64,000 nt of DNA from DAOUVR01 sp034430535. Its GTDB lineage: Bacteria > Chloroflexota > Dehalococcoidia > E44-bin15. The notes below the pieces were generated by a model that did not search any database, was not told the origin of the DNA, and saw only the letters and a list, made by a program, of their open reading frames with translations. Positions 1 to 8,008 of the stretch are shown in pieces. The DNA lies in contig CAYUCL010000004.1 in assembly GCA_964443325.1 (NCBI GenBank), positions 68,675-132,674 of the forward strand. Direction: 5' to 3'. A program made the position numbers and the translations under genes. Every line of letters starts with the position of its first letter. Within the stretch, counting starts at the first letter, position 1.

Positions 1-1465
1 AAGGCGGCTTGGCTATCACGCACGACGGGATGAGGTCCTGGCCTGCGATTGAGTTTCGATATCTGGCAAGCTGGTACACCATCGTTTTGGTCACATCCTT
101 GATGACCGCAAATCCACCCGCCATATCCCCATATAAAGTGGCATAGCCAGTGGCCATTTCACTCTTATTCCCGGTGGTCAGAACAAGCCAGCCGAATTTG
201 TTTGATAACGCCATAAGCAGGTTACCCCTAATACGAGCTTGGATGTTTTCCTCAGCTACGTTAGGCCCCGTCCCGGTAAAAGGCTCAGCCAGAGCATCCA
301 GGTAGGCCTGGAACGGCGTTTCGATGGGAATGCTAATCAGCCTGATGCCGATGTTCTGCGCAAGAAGCTCCGCGTCGGACGTACTCCCCGCAGAGGAATA
401 CCTGGACGGCATTGACACGCCAACCACGTTGGAAGGCTCCAATGCGTCGACTGCAATGACTGCTACGAGGCTGGAATCAATTCCGCCTGATAGGCCAATG
501 ACAACCTTGTCAAAGCCGTTCTTCCAGATGTAGTCATGCGTACCCAGCACCAGCGCGTTGTACACCTCTTCCAGACCATTTCTCTTGGTAGGACGACTCT
601 TCCGCAGCGGCGGTCTTGCAACTGCAGAACGTTCTTGAGACACCTCCTTTCTGGTTGTCTTCCATTCCTTGCTGCCTGGTAGTGGTGCTTCCTTTCTTAA
701 CCTTGAGTCCCGCAGGCGGCTTCGCAAGACTGCCTCGACGTCGAGATCCACCACAACTAGGTCTTCCTCAAACTGCTTGCCTCTCGCCAGCAACCTGCCC
801 TGCTCGTCGAGCGCCATGCTGTTGCCATCAAAGACCAACTCATCTTGGCCACCGACTAGGTTACAGTGGACTACTAGAGCTACGTTGTCCGCAGCACGCG
901 TCGCCAGCATCCTTTCCCTATAGTCCCCTTTGCCGGAGTGATAGGGCGATGCGCTTATATTTACGATGACTTCAGCGCCAGCATATGCTTGTGCCGTCGC
1001 TGGCCCTGCCTCAAACCAGATGTCCTCACAGATGTTGACGCCTGTTCGGACACCGTTGATCACGTACACAGGACACTCGCTGCCCGCCCTGAAATAGCGG
1101 TTCTCGTCGAACACGCCGTAGTTAGGGAGGTAGATCTTGCGATAGACGTCGACCAGACTGCCGTCGTAGATGACCGCCGCAGCATTATAGATGTCCTCCG
1201 CAGCGTCGACGAATCCAACCACAACGGCCAGTCCAGCGGATCCTTCACGTACTCTGCCCAAAGCCTCGATATTCTCTGCTATGAACTTCGGCTTGAGGAG
1301 GAGATCCTCCGGCGGATAGCCACATACTGCAAGCTCGGGAAAGGTAAGCAGGTCAACTCCCATAGACTTTGCTTCATCTATGGCCTTAATGATTTTCTGC
1401 GTGTTGCCCGCAAAATCGCCGACGGTTGTGTTGATCTGAGCCATATCAATACGCAATTGGCGCAT
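1..1465 (-). CDS. nadE: Glutamine-dependent NAD+ synthetase, partial (3' end off window)
   Basis: Catalyses the last step of NAD+ synthesis, amidating deamido-NAD with ammonia released from glutamine, in the cytoplasm. The reading frame is open from an ATG at 1465 (after GGGAG) to the window edge, giving 488 codons. The N-terminal nitrilase-type glutaminase has its Glu (FPELAVCGYPPEDLL), Lys (YRKIYLPNYGVFDE) and Cys (GVNICEDIW). The synthetase half carries the ATP PP-loop GLSGGIDSS near residue 325 and a TTGNKSEMATGY motif. It starts 35 bases after glnA and is probably the last gene of the amtB-PII-glnA transcript, which makes sense for a glutamine-consuming enzyme. The C-terminus lies outside the window. 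Confidence 0.95.
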   Translation of the reverse strand, partial: MRQLRIDMAQINTTVGDFAGNTQKIIKAIDEAKSMGVDLLTFPELAVCGYPPEDLLLKPKFIAENIEALGRVREGSAGLAVVVGFVDAAEDIYNAAAVIYDGSLVDVYRKIYLPNYGVFDENRYFRAGSECPVYVINGVRTGVNICEDIWFEAGPATAQAYAGAEVIVNISASPYHSGKGDYRERMLATRAADNVALVVHCNLVGGQDELVFDGNSMALDEQGRLLARGKQFEEDLVVVDLDVEAVLRSRLRDSRLRKEAPLPGSKEWKTTRKEVSQERSAVARPPLRKSRPTKRNGLEEVYNALVLGTHDYIWKNGFDKVVIGLSGGIDSSLVAVIAVDALEPSNVVGVSMPSRYSSAGSTSDAELLAQNIGIRLISIPIETPFQAYLDALAEPFTGTGPNVAEENIQARIRGNLLMALSNKFGWLVLTTGNKSEMATGYATLYGDMAGGFAVIKDVTKTMVYQLARYRNSIAGQDLIPSCVIAKPP

Positions 1466-1500
1466 GCTAACAACTCCCGACAGGGCAGAGTACGCTCGAC

Positions 1501-2844
1501 TTACAGGACCGGTAGATACTTCTTAAGCTCGTAGTCAGTCACTTGAGCTCGGTACAGGTCCCACTCAATCTTCTTGTTTGTGATGAAGGCATCGCAAACG
1601 TGGTCACCGAGGGCTTCTCGCACAACCTCACTCTCCTCGGTGAGTTCAATGGCCTCCCAGAGGCTGCCGGGAAGTGTCCCTATTCCTCTTTTTTGCCTCT
1701 CCTCTTGGCTCATCTCGTATACATTCTCTTCCACAGGCTCTGGAACCTCATACTCCTTTTTGATCCCCTCCAGACCAGCGGCCAGCATTACGCTGAATGC
1801 AAGATACGGGTTGCAGGCTGGATCAGGTGACCTGAATTCTATCCTCGTCGCCTTTTCCTTGCCAGGCTGGTACTCTGGAATCCTGATCAGGTCTGACCTA
1901 TTACGCCGCGCCCATGAAAGGTAAACCGGGGCCTCATAGCCAGGAACCAGCCGCTTGTAGGAATTGACCCACTGATTGGTGACGGATGTGATTTCAGGGG
2001 CATGCTTTAGTAGCCCGGCTATATAATATTTGGCCGTCTTGGAGAGGTTATATGGGTCACTTGCATCAAAGAAGGCGTTCTGCCCATCCTTGAATAGCGA
2101 CTGGTGTACGTGCATACCGCTGCCGTTTATACCAAAGACCGGTTTGGGCATAAAGGTAGCGTAAACATCGTGCTTCAAGGCTATTTGCTTAACCACCAGG
2201 CGATAGGTCATCACGGTATCAGCCATGGTTAGAGCGTCAGTGTACCTCATATCTATCTCATGCTGACTGGGAGCAACCTCATGGTGGGAGTACTCGACGC
2301 CGATGCCCATTTCCTCAAGAGTGAGAACCGTCTCCCTCCGCAGGTCAGTCGCTACATCCAGAGGAGTCAGATCGAAATAGCCCCCTTCATCCAATGTCTC
2401 GGTCCCCTTGGAATCTCGAAAATAGAAGTACTCCAACTCAGGCCCTACGTAGTAGGTGTAACCCATGTCAGCGGCGCGTTTCAGATTTCTCTTCATGATA
2501 TACCTTGGGTCGCCTTCGAAGGGACCTCCGCCGGGCATCATAATGTCGCAGAACATTCTGGCTACAGCGTGATGCTCCCTTGGTCGCCACGGGAGCAACT
2601 GAAAGGTCTCTGGATCTGGCAGAGCCACCATATCGCTCTCATCTATCCTGGCAAACCCCTCTATAGAGGAGCCATCAAAACCCATTCCCTGCTCCAAGGC
2701 CCCTTCCAATTCCTCCACTGTGATGGCAAAGCTCTTGAGCGTGCCCAGGATGTCGGTGAACCACAGCCTGATAAACTTTACATCGCGCTCCTTTGCCATC
2801 TTTAGGACATATTCCTTGCTTTCTTGCCTGTTTTTAGTCACCAT
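1501..2844 (-). CDS. glnA: Glutamine synthetase type I (alpha-type)
   Basis: Makes glutamine from glutamate, ammonia and ATP; cytoplasmic dodecamer in this family. Its 447 residues match the short GSI-alpha class. Visible signatures are GMGFDGSSIEGF (about 53-64), metal ligands in EVAPSQHE (189-196) and the ATP-site NGSGMHVHQ (240-248). The region that holds the adenylylation Tyr in GSI-beta reads NVYEMSQEERQKRG, so regulation by adenylylation is unlikely and feedback or transcriptional control is more probable. The ATG at 2844 follows AGGAGG by 6 bases. It lies 21 bases downstream of the PII gene in the same operon. Confidence 0.98.
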   Translation of the reverse strand: MVTKNRQESKEYVLKMAKERDVKFIRLWFTDILGTLKSFAITVEELEGALEQGMGFDGSSIEGFARIDESDMVALPDPETFQLLPWRPREHHAVARMFCDIMMPGGGPFEGDPRYIMKRNLKRAADMGYTYYVGPELEYFYFRDSKGTETLDEGGYFDLTPLDVATDLRRETVLTLEEMGIGVEYSHHEVAPSQHEIDMRYTDALTMADTVMTYRLVVKQIALKHDVYATFMPKPVFGINGSGMHVHQSLFKDGQNAFFDASDPYNLSKTAKYYIAGLLKHAPEITSVTNQWVNSYKRLVPGYEAPVYLSWARRNRSDLIRIPEYQPGKEKATRIEFRSPDPACNPYLAFSVMLAAGLEGIKKEYEVPEPVEENVYEMSQEERQKRGIGTLPGSLWEAIELTEESEVVREALGDHVCDAFITNKKIEWDLYRAQVTDYELKKYLPVL

Positions 2845-2865
2845 TCCAAACCTCCTTTTTTTATA

Positions 2866-3204
2866 CTAGATAGCGTTTTCGCCTTCGTCACCCGTCCTCA
2901 CTCGTACCGCGCCCTCAACCGGCAAGATGAATATCTTGCCATCGCCCCTCTCCCCTGTCCGAGCACTTCTAATAATGGCGTCCAGTGTTTTAGCCACATC
3001 TTCGTCGAGGATCACAATCTCAACTTTGAGCTTGGGCAAGAGATCAACCTTATATTCCCGGCCTCGCCACTGCTGAGTTAGCCCCTTTTGTTTCCCGTGA
3101 CCTTTCACCTCAGAAATAGTCATCCCCGGGTAGCCCAGCTCTTCCAGCGCCTTTCTCACTATCCCCAGGTACTCGGGACGAATTATAGCTTCGATCTTTT
3201 TCAT
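2866..3204 (-). CDS. glnK: Nitrogen regulatory protein PII
   Basis: Trimeric signal protein that reads ATP/ADP and 2-oxoglutarate and gates AmtB. The 112 residues beginning MKKIEAIIRP are standard length. The T-loop includes Gln39 and Tyr51 (GREYKVDLLPK), the tyrosine uridylylated in proteobacterial PII. The frame extends upstream to 3270, but the ATG at 3204 is preceded by GGAGG at 6 bases spacing and matches the family start. It begins one base after the amtB stop, the classic amtB/glnK pairing, so GlnK rather than GlnB is the better name. Whether a uridylyltransferase exists cannot be seen here. Confidence 0.95.
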   Translation of the reverse strand: MKKIEAIIRPEYLGIVRKALEELGYPGMTISEVKGHGKQKGLTQQWRGREYKVDLLPKLKVEIVILDEDVAKTLDAIIRSARTGERGDGKIFILPVEGAVRVRTGDEGENAI

Positions 3205-3205
3205 T

Positions 3206-4576
3206 TCAAGCCTCCACATAGGGTAACTCAGGATATGCCTTGGTTCCATGCTCGGAAATGTCCAGTCCAACTAGCTCTTCCTGTGGTGACACCCTTATTC
3301 CCATAACTTTGTCCACTATTTTGAAGAGGGCATACCCTAGGATGAATGCCCAGGCAATGCAGACCGCTGCCCCTATAGCTTGTGCGGCAAGCTGCCCCCA
3401 CCCTCCCCCATAGAATAACCCGATAACGCTACCATATGTCCCATCGGCAAATAACCCTACACTCAGCAGCCCCCACACGCCACAGGTACCATGAACACTC
3501 ACTGCACCCACCGGATCGTCAACTCCTATCTTGTCAAAGAAGTATACACTCATTACCACCAGCAAGCCAGCCACGAGTCCGATTATCACCGCTGCCCAGG
3601 CTTCCACAAAGGCGCAGGGAGCAGTTATGGCTACCAGCCCGGCTATGGCCCCGTTTATAGACATGCCCACATCTGGCTTCTTTCTTCTTACCCAGGTGAA
3701 TAACATAGCTGCGAAGGCAGCAGCGGCAGCAGCCAGGTTGGTATTTACAGCTATCACCGAGATTCTCAGATCATGAGCTGATAGAGTGCTGCCTGGGTTA
3801 AACCCAAACCAGCCAAACCATAGGAGAAAACATCCCAGTGCCGCCAAAGTTAAGCTATGACCTGGTATGGCTCTCGGCTTGCCATTCACATATTTGCCGA
3901 TTCTGGGCCCCAGAACCATAGCTCCAGCCAGTCCTACAACCCCCCCTATGGTGTGCACCACCCCCGAGCCAGCAAAATCAATATGCCCAGCACCAAAGGG
4001 CAATGTGGAAAGCCAACCACCACCCCACACCCAGTGTCCATAGACTGGGTAAATGATGGCACCTATTACGATGCTGTAGACGAAATAAGCCTTCCACTTT
4101 ATCCTCTCAGCTACTGCCCCAGAAACGATAGTGGCAGCGGTGGCAGCAAACATCACCTGAAAGACGAAGAATAAGTATGTGCCAACATCATATGCCTCAC
4201 CAGCGAGAAACCATCCTGTAGTCCCGATCACCCCTGCCTTATCAGCACCAAACATTAGGGCGAAGCCTATCACCATGAAAGACAGAGAGGTCATAGCGAA
4301 ATCCATCAGGTTTTTAAGCATCAGGTTGGCGGTGTTCTTGGCTCGGCAGAAACCCCCCTCCAGCATAGCAAAGCCGGCCTGCATCAGGAAGACCAGGAAT
4401 GAACACATCAACACCCAAACATAATCCACCGGCAACCCTGGGTCTCCAAGGAGGGCGGTTTCCCCTGTAGGGTCGGCAGCCGAAGCAATTGTGGAGCCTA
4501 GAAAGACGAATAGTAGTGTGAAGAAAAGGAAAAATCCTCCCCTCTTAACCCAGCTCAGTGCCCGATTCACTGACAC
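3206..4576 (-). CDS. amtB: Ammonium transporter Amt
   Basis: Integral membrane ammonium channel of the Amt/Rh family. A hydrophobic N-terminal segment ending near STIASAADP looks like a cleavable signal peptide, followed by about 11 membrane helices. Family motifs include MQAGFAMLEGGFCRAKN and DPVGAVSVHGTCGVWG with the channel histidine. A GTG at 4576 has AAAGGAGGG five bases upstream and is preferred over the GTG at 4636, giving 456 residues. It is the first gene of the amtB-glnK-glnA-nadE run and is preceded by a candidate GlnR-type operator and a 9-codon leader. Confidence 0.96.
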   Translation of the reverse strand: MSVNRALSWVKRGGFFLFFTLLFVFLGSTIASAADPTGETALLGDPGLPVDYVWVLMCSFLVFLMQAGFAMLEGGFCRAKNTANLMLKNLMDFAMTSLSFMVIGFALMFGADKAGVIGTTGWFLAGEAYDVGTYLFFVFQVMFAATAATIVSGAVAERIKWKAYFVYSIVIGAIIYPVYGHWVWGGGWLSTLPFGAGHIDFAGSGVVHTIGGVVGLAGAMVLGPRIGKYVNGKPRAIPGHSLTLAALGCFLLWFGWFGFNPGSTLSAHDLRISVIAVNTNLAAAAAAFAAMLFTWVRRKKPDVGMSINGAIAGLVAITAPCAFVEAWAAVIIGLVAGLLVVMSVYFFDKIGVDDPVGAVSVHGTCGVWGLLSVGLFADGTYGSVIGLFYGGGWGQLAAQAIGAAVCIAWAFILGYALFKIVDKVMGIRVSPQEELVGLDISEHGTKAYPELPYVEA

Positions 4577-4719
4577 AAGTACCCTCCTTTCTCCAGATAT
4601 GTGAAAACCCATCTCGCGCTGAAGCCCTACCCACACTAAAGCTCTCCGGTTTTTTCATTACAACTGTGCTTGCCTTCACCTTTGCCCTTCACCATTACCT
4701 CGCTGAATCAAAGACGTGC

Positions 4720-4749
4720 CTACACCTTTATCCGTTCATAGACGTCCAT
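4720..4749 (-). CDS. Possible 9-codon leader peptide before amtB
   Basis: ATG at 4749 followed by eight sense codons and TAG gives MDVYERIKV. It is preceded by AAAGGAGG at about 6 bases spacing, a better ribosome-binding site than most genes here. It ends about 145 bases before the amtB start. The sequence shows no run of a regulatory amino acid, so a classical attenuation role is not evident. It could be a translated leader or a chance frame behind an A/G-rich stretch. Confidence 0.35.
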   Translation of the reverse strand: MDVYERIKV

Positions 4750-4812
4750 GGCGATCCTCCTTTCTTCTAGATTGATGCTAACAACTGAATGTTTCCAGCA
4801 TATTGCGCCCAA

Positions 4813-4828
4813 GTTACATTTGTGTTAC
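4813..4828 (-). promoter_or_regulatory. Candidate GlnR-type operator before amtB
   Basis: On the plus strand GTTAC, six bases, GTTAC (minus strand GTAAC-N6-GTAAC), an 11-base direct repeat. Actinobacterial GlnR is known to bind GTnAC-N6-GTnAC-like repeats before amtB and glnA. Eight specified bases would occur about once per 65 kb by chance, so finding it inside the roughly 260-base amtB upstream region is suggestive. The neighbouring regulator gene at 4888-5559 is the obvious candidate protein. Confidence 0.55.
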
Positions 4829-4835
4829 AGAATAC

Positions 4836-4864
4836 AAAAGGGGAAGGATTTCCCTTCCCCTTTT
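4836..4864 (-). terminator. Rho-independent terminator after the regulator gene
   Basis: Perfect 12-base inverted repeat AAAAGGGGAAGG / CCTTCCCCTTTT with a five-base loop, ending in TTTT on the minus strand. It starts 24 bases after the stop of the OmpR-type gene (4888) and separates it from amtB. The A-run on the other side would let it work weakly in both directions. Confidence 0.85.
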
Positions 4865-4887
4865 ATTGACTTCAACGGCATCTAGCT

Positions 4888-5559
4888 TTAAGATTCCTTG
4901 AACTTGTAGCCTATGTTCCTCACAGTCTCAATAAAGGTATGAGTAGAGTCATCGATCTTGCTCCTGAGCCGCCTTATATGCACATCTACCGTTCTGTCGC
5001 CCCCGTAGTAGTCGTAGCCCCATACTTTGTTGAGGAGAGCATCACGAGTGAAGACCCTCCCTTTATTGCTTGCTAGAAATCTGACTAGCTCATATTCCTT
5101 AAAAGTCAACGGGATAAGCTGCCCGTTAAGGCATACCTCACACCGCGCTAAGTCTATGACTAGGTCACCACACCTGATGAGCTCTCCATTGTCCATATTA
5201 CTCGTTCGCCGCAGGACTCGCTTAATCCTCAACGCCACTTCGGTAGTGTCCCATGGCTCGACTACAAAATCGTCTACAGCCATAGCAGAATCAAAACTGC
5301 CAAGTGCCTCCACCGAGAGAAGGGCGACAACAGGTAGATGGCCTTCCTTCTTGACTCCATAGGTTAAATGCCTTACCCACGAATAACCTAACAAGCCCTC
5401 CATAGCTATAAGTACCAAATCGGGGGCATGTTCTGTGACCTGATCGACTGCATTCTCGTCACCGGGAATAATTGAGCAGATAAAACCACTTTCAACGAAT
5501 CCCGAACTCAGTTCTCTTATCTGCTCGGTTTCTTCCGCTATAATCAACAATTTTAACAA
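4888..5559 (-). CDS. OmpR-family atypical response regulator, candidate nitrogen regulator (GlnR-like)
   Basis: 223 residues: a receiver-like domain (1-115) and a winged-helix DNA-binding domain (about 128-221) with intact LTFKEYELVRFLASN and DRTVDVHIRRLRSKI. The receiver lacks the phosphorylation chemistry: the acidic pair is E9-E10, the acceptor Asp position is A52 (DLVLIAMEG), and the conserved Lys is replaced by E101 (DFVVEPW). No histidine kinase is adjacent. It sits between the glutamate synthase operon and amtB-glnK-glnA, like an orphan GlnR. The start is a TTG at 5559 behind AGAGGA with rather long spacing. The fold is certain; the nitrogen role is inferred from position and the operator-like repeat. 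Confidence 0.8.
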   Translation of the reverse strand: MLKLLIIAEETEQIRELSSGFVESGFICSIIPGDENAVDQVTEHAPDLVLIAMEGLLGYSWVRHLTYGVKKEGHLPVVALLSVEALGSFDSAMAVDDFVVEPWDTTEVALRIKRVLRRTSNMDNGELIRCGDLVIDLARCEVCLNGQLIPLTFKEYELVRFLASNKGRVFTRDALLNKVWGYDYYGGDRTVDVHIRRLRSKIDDSTHTFIETVRNIGYKFKES

Positions 5560-5715
5560 AATCGGCCCGTCCTCTTACTTGGCTATGCATATATCCCGAA
5601 AGCCCCCACGGTCATGTAGCCAATTACCCCAACGGTGCATTAACCATCTCTATCCTTGTTTTTACAAGCAATAACAACGAAGAATTGTTAAGGAAATGAT
5701 GTTCCATTTGTTCTC

Positions 5716-6489
5716 TTAGTAGGCGTAGAGCCTGCCATAGGGCCTGAGCCAAAGGGGAAATAGCTTAGTAAACTTGTGTTTTAATATCTCTGCAGCATCG
5801 TAGCCGAAATGAGCCGCAAACTCGCCAACAAACGTCTGAAGAATCTGGTAGTCCTCTTCTTCTACCTCAGCAACACCAACCTCTTTGCCCAATTGGAAAT
5901 CATCTACGCCGCCCCTCAAGTAGATAACACCCCCATGCATCCCGGTGCCGATAAACCTGGCTTTGTGGCGCTCCCCATCCTTCAAATTGAGGCCAAGTAG
6001 GATTACAATTCCACCAGCCATATATTCCCCGAAGAAGTCCTGGGCAGTACCTCCAATAACCAACACTGGTTTCTTATCCTCATACTCCTTCATGTGGATG
6101 CCAGCCCTGTATCCGACATCCTCTCTGACAAATATTTTCCCTCCACGCGCCGACAAGCCGATAATATCCCCCGCATGACCATGAACAATTATCTCGCCAT
6201 TGTTCATTGTGTTTCCACACCCATCCTGCGCATTGCCACGAACAATAATTCTGGGACCATTCATGAACGCTCCAAGGTCGTTGCCTGGAACGCCAAATAT
6301 CTCGATCTCAACTGGCTTATCTAAGTCGGTGCCGATATATCTCTGTCCATAAACGTTCTGGAGCTCAATCTTCTGAGTTCCATTCCAAACCGCATCCCTC
6401 AGCCTGGCATTAAGCTCGCGATAGGAAACACCAGAGGCATCAATCTTCATCAGTTTGCTGGTTTTCCGCCTTTGGACATTTCCTGCCAT
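5716..6489 (-). CDS. gltB3: Glutamate synthase GXGXG subunit (GltB3, C-terminal domain of the large subunit)
   Basis: Corresponds to the beta-helix C-terminal domain of the glutamate synthase large subunit, encoded here as a separate 257-residue protein as in archaea. Repeated GxxGxxG turns are visible (NNGEIIVHGHAGDIIG, MAGGIVILLG, MHGGVIYLRGG). The domain is structural and couples the ammonia tunnel to the synthase core. The ATG at 6489 comes 1 base after the GltB2 stop, so expression is probably coupled. It is the last gene of the seven-gene operon. Confidence 0.92.
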   Translation of the reverse strand: MAGNVQRRKTSKLMKIDASGVSYRELNARLRDAVWNGTQKIELQNVYGQRYIGTDLDKPVEIEIFGVPGNDLGAFMNGPRIIVRGNAQDGCGNTMNNGEIIVHGHAGDIIGLSARGGKIFVREDVGYRAGIHMKEYEDKKPVLVIGGTAQDFFGEYMAGGIVILLGLNLKDGERHKARFIGTGMHGGVIYLRGGVDDFQLGKEVGVAEVEEEDYQILQTFVGEFAAHFGYDAAEILKHKFTKLFPLWLRPYGRLYAY

Positions 6490-6490
6490 C

Positions 6491-7996
6491 TCAGCTACCT
6501 GCCATTCTTACTCCCAGGATTTCAAGCTCGGTGTCAGTAAGCCCAACACCTCTAAGGTGCAATCGGTTACCACGCAAGCTTTCCAGAGCATTAATGCCCA
6601 TGCCGCCAAGTATATCCTTGAGTTCCAGGCTCCAGGCGCGGAGCAAGTTAGACAGCCTTCTGGCTCCGATGTCGGGGTTGAGCCTCTTGGTCAGCCATAG
6701 GTTAGTTGTGCAAATACCCCAAGCGCACTTGCCCGTGTGACACTGCTGGCAAAGGGTGCAGCCCAGGGCGACGAGAGCGGCCGTTCCAATATACACAGCA
6801 TCAGCGCCAAGGGCGATAGCCTTAGCTACATCGCCGCTGTTTCTAATGCCACCGGCAATCACTATAGAGGCCTGGCTTCGAATACCTTCCTGCCTCAGCC
6901 GACTATCTACCGAGGCAAGAGCCATCTCAATAGGGATGCCGACATTGTCACGGATGATTTTAGGAGCAGCACCGGTAGAGCCCCGCAGTCCATCGAGAAC
7001 TATGATATCCGCACCGGCTCTCACCATACCGCTAGCTATAGCCGCCGAGTTGTGGACAGCGGCTATTTTGACTGCTACCGGCTTGGTATAGTTGGTAGCT
7101 TCTTTTAAAGCATAGATAAGCTGTGCCAGGTCCTCAATGGAGTAGATATCATGCTGCGGCGCAGGCGATAAAGCATCAGTCCCCTGTGGAATCATTCTGG
7201 TCATGGACACCTCAGCACTTACCTTCTCACCAGGAAGGTGTCCCCCGATGCCAGGTTTGGCTCCCTGGCCGATTTTTATCTCAACCACCCTGGCCGCATC
7301 AAGGTACTCGGGATGGACACCGAAACGCCCTGATGCTACCTGGACGATTGTGTTGTCCCCATACTTGTACAGCTTAGGATGAAGCCCCCCTTCCCCTGTA
7401 TTCCACAATGTTCCCGCCTCAGTGGCTGCCCGGGCCAATGATTCGTGTACATTAATACTCACTGCGCCATAGGACATGGCGGAAAACATGACCGGCACTT
7501 CGATCCTGACCTGAGGAGCAAGTTCTGTTTTTAAGCTCAATGGATTCTGCTCAATTTCTACCCTCTCTGGCTTCCGGCCAAGGTAAGTGGTAAGCTCCAT
7601 CGGCTCACGCAGCGGGTCTATCGATGGGTTGGTCACCTGACTGGCATTGAGGACCAAGTGATCCCAGTAAATGCGATATCCCTTATCATTGCCCATACCG
7701 GTCAGAAGTACGCCACCAGTCTCAGCCTGCTTGATGATATCCTCAATTATCTCAGGGCGCCAGTTATAGTTATCCCTGTATTCCAGGGGGTTTCTTCTAA
7801 TAGTTAGGGCATTGGTAGGACAGAATACAACGCAGCGATGACAACCAACGCACTTATCCTCATTACTTCTTACTTCATCGTCCTCAGCATCATAATAATG
7901 CACATCAAAGGAGCACTGATTGACGCACACCTGACATTGGATACATCGATCTGGGTCTCGCTCAACGATAAACTTTGACGGCAGATATGTCTTCAC
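6491..7996 (-). CDS. gltB2: Glutamate synthase FMN/Fe-S subunit (GltB2)
   Basis: Synthase core that reduces 2-iminoglutarate to glutamate with electrons passing through Fe-S clusters and FMN. About 500 residues. The N-terminus carries two ferredoxin-type motifs, CIQCQVCVNQC and CVGCHRCVVFCP, absent from the bacterial NADPH enzyme. The (beta/alpha)8 FMN domain follows, with the 3Fe-4S ligand region CTLCQQCHTGKCAWGIC near the C-terminus. A GTG at 7996 has AGGAGG 8 bases upstream; a TTG at 8002 in the same frame is only 2 bases from it and less likely. The extra ferredoxin domain suggests ferredoxin rather than NADPH as donor. Confidence 0.93.
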   Translation of the reverse strand: MKTYLPSKFIVERDPDRCIQCQVCVNQCSFDVHYYDAEDDEVRSNEDKCVGCHRCVVFCPTNALTIRRNPLEYRDNYNWRPEIIEDIIKQAETGGVLLTGMGNDKGYRIYWDHLVLNASQVTNPSIDPLREPMELTTYLGRKPERVEIEQNPLSLKTELAPQVRIEVPVMFSAMSYGAVSINVHESLARAATEAGTLWNTGEGGLHPKLYKYGDNTIVQVASGRFGVHPEYLDAARVVEIKIGQGAKPGIGGHLPGEKVSAEVSMTRMIPQGTDALSPAPQHDIYSIEDLAQLIYALKEATNYTKPVAVKIAAVHNSAAIASGMVRAGADIIVLDGLRGSTGAAPKIIRDNVGIPIEMALASVDSRLRQEGIRSQASIVIAGGIRNSGDVAKAIALGADAVYIGTAALVALGCTLCQQCHTGKCAWGICTTNLWLTKRLNPDIGARRLSNLLRAWSLELKDILGGMGINALESLRGNRLHLRGVGLTDTELEILGVRMAGS

Positions 7997-8008
7997 CTTC
8001 AAGCCCTC

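Larger units (their letters stand above)
4577..4835 (-). promoter_or_regulatory. amtB leader and promoter region
   Basis: 259 bases upstream of the amtB GTG and downstream of the regulator gene's terminator. It contains the GTTAC direct repeat (4813-4828), a possible -10 TATGCT (minus strand, 4802-4797) placed so that the repeat would overlap the -35 position, and a nine-codon reading frame with an ideal ribosome-binding site (4720-4749). I saw no -24/-12 sigma-54 element. Confidence 0.55.

Noticed and set aside
938..1534. Plus-strand 198-codon frame opposite the NAD synthetase gene
   Set aside because: It is antisense to strongly conserved nadE codons and resembles no protein family.
4577..4835. 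Sigma-54 promoter before amtB
   Set aside because: No TGGC-N8-GC-type -24/-12 element was seen on the minus strand.
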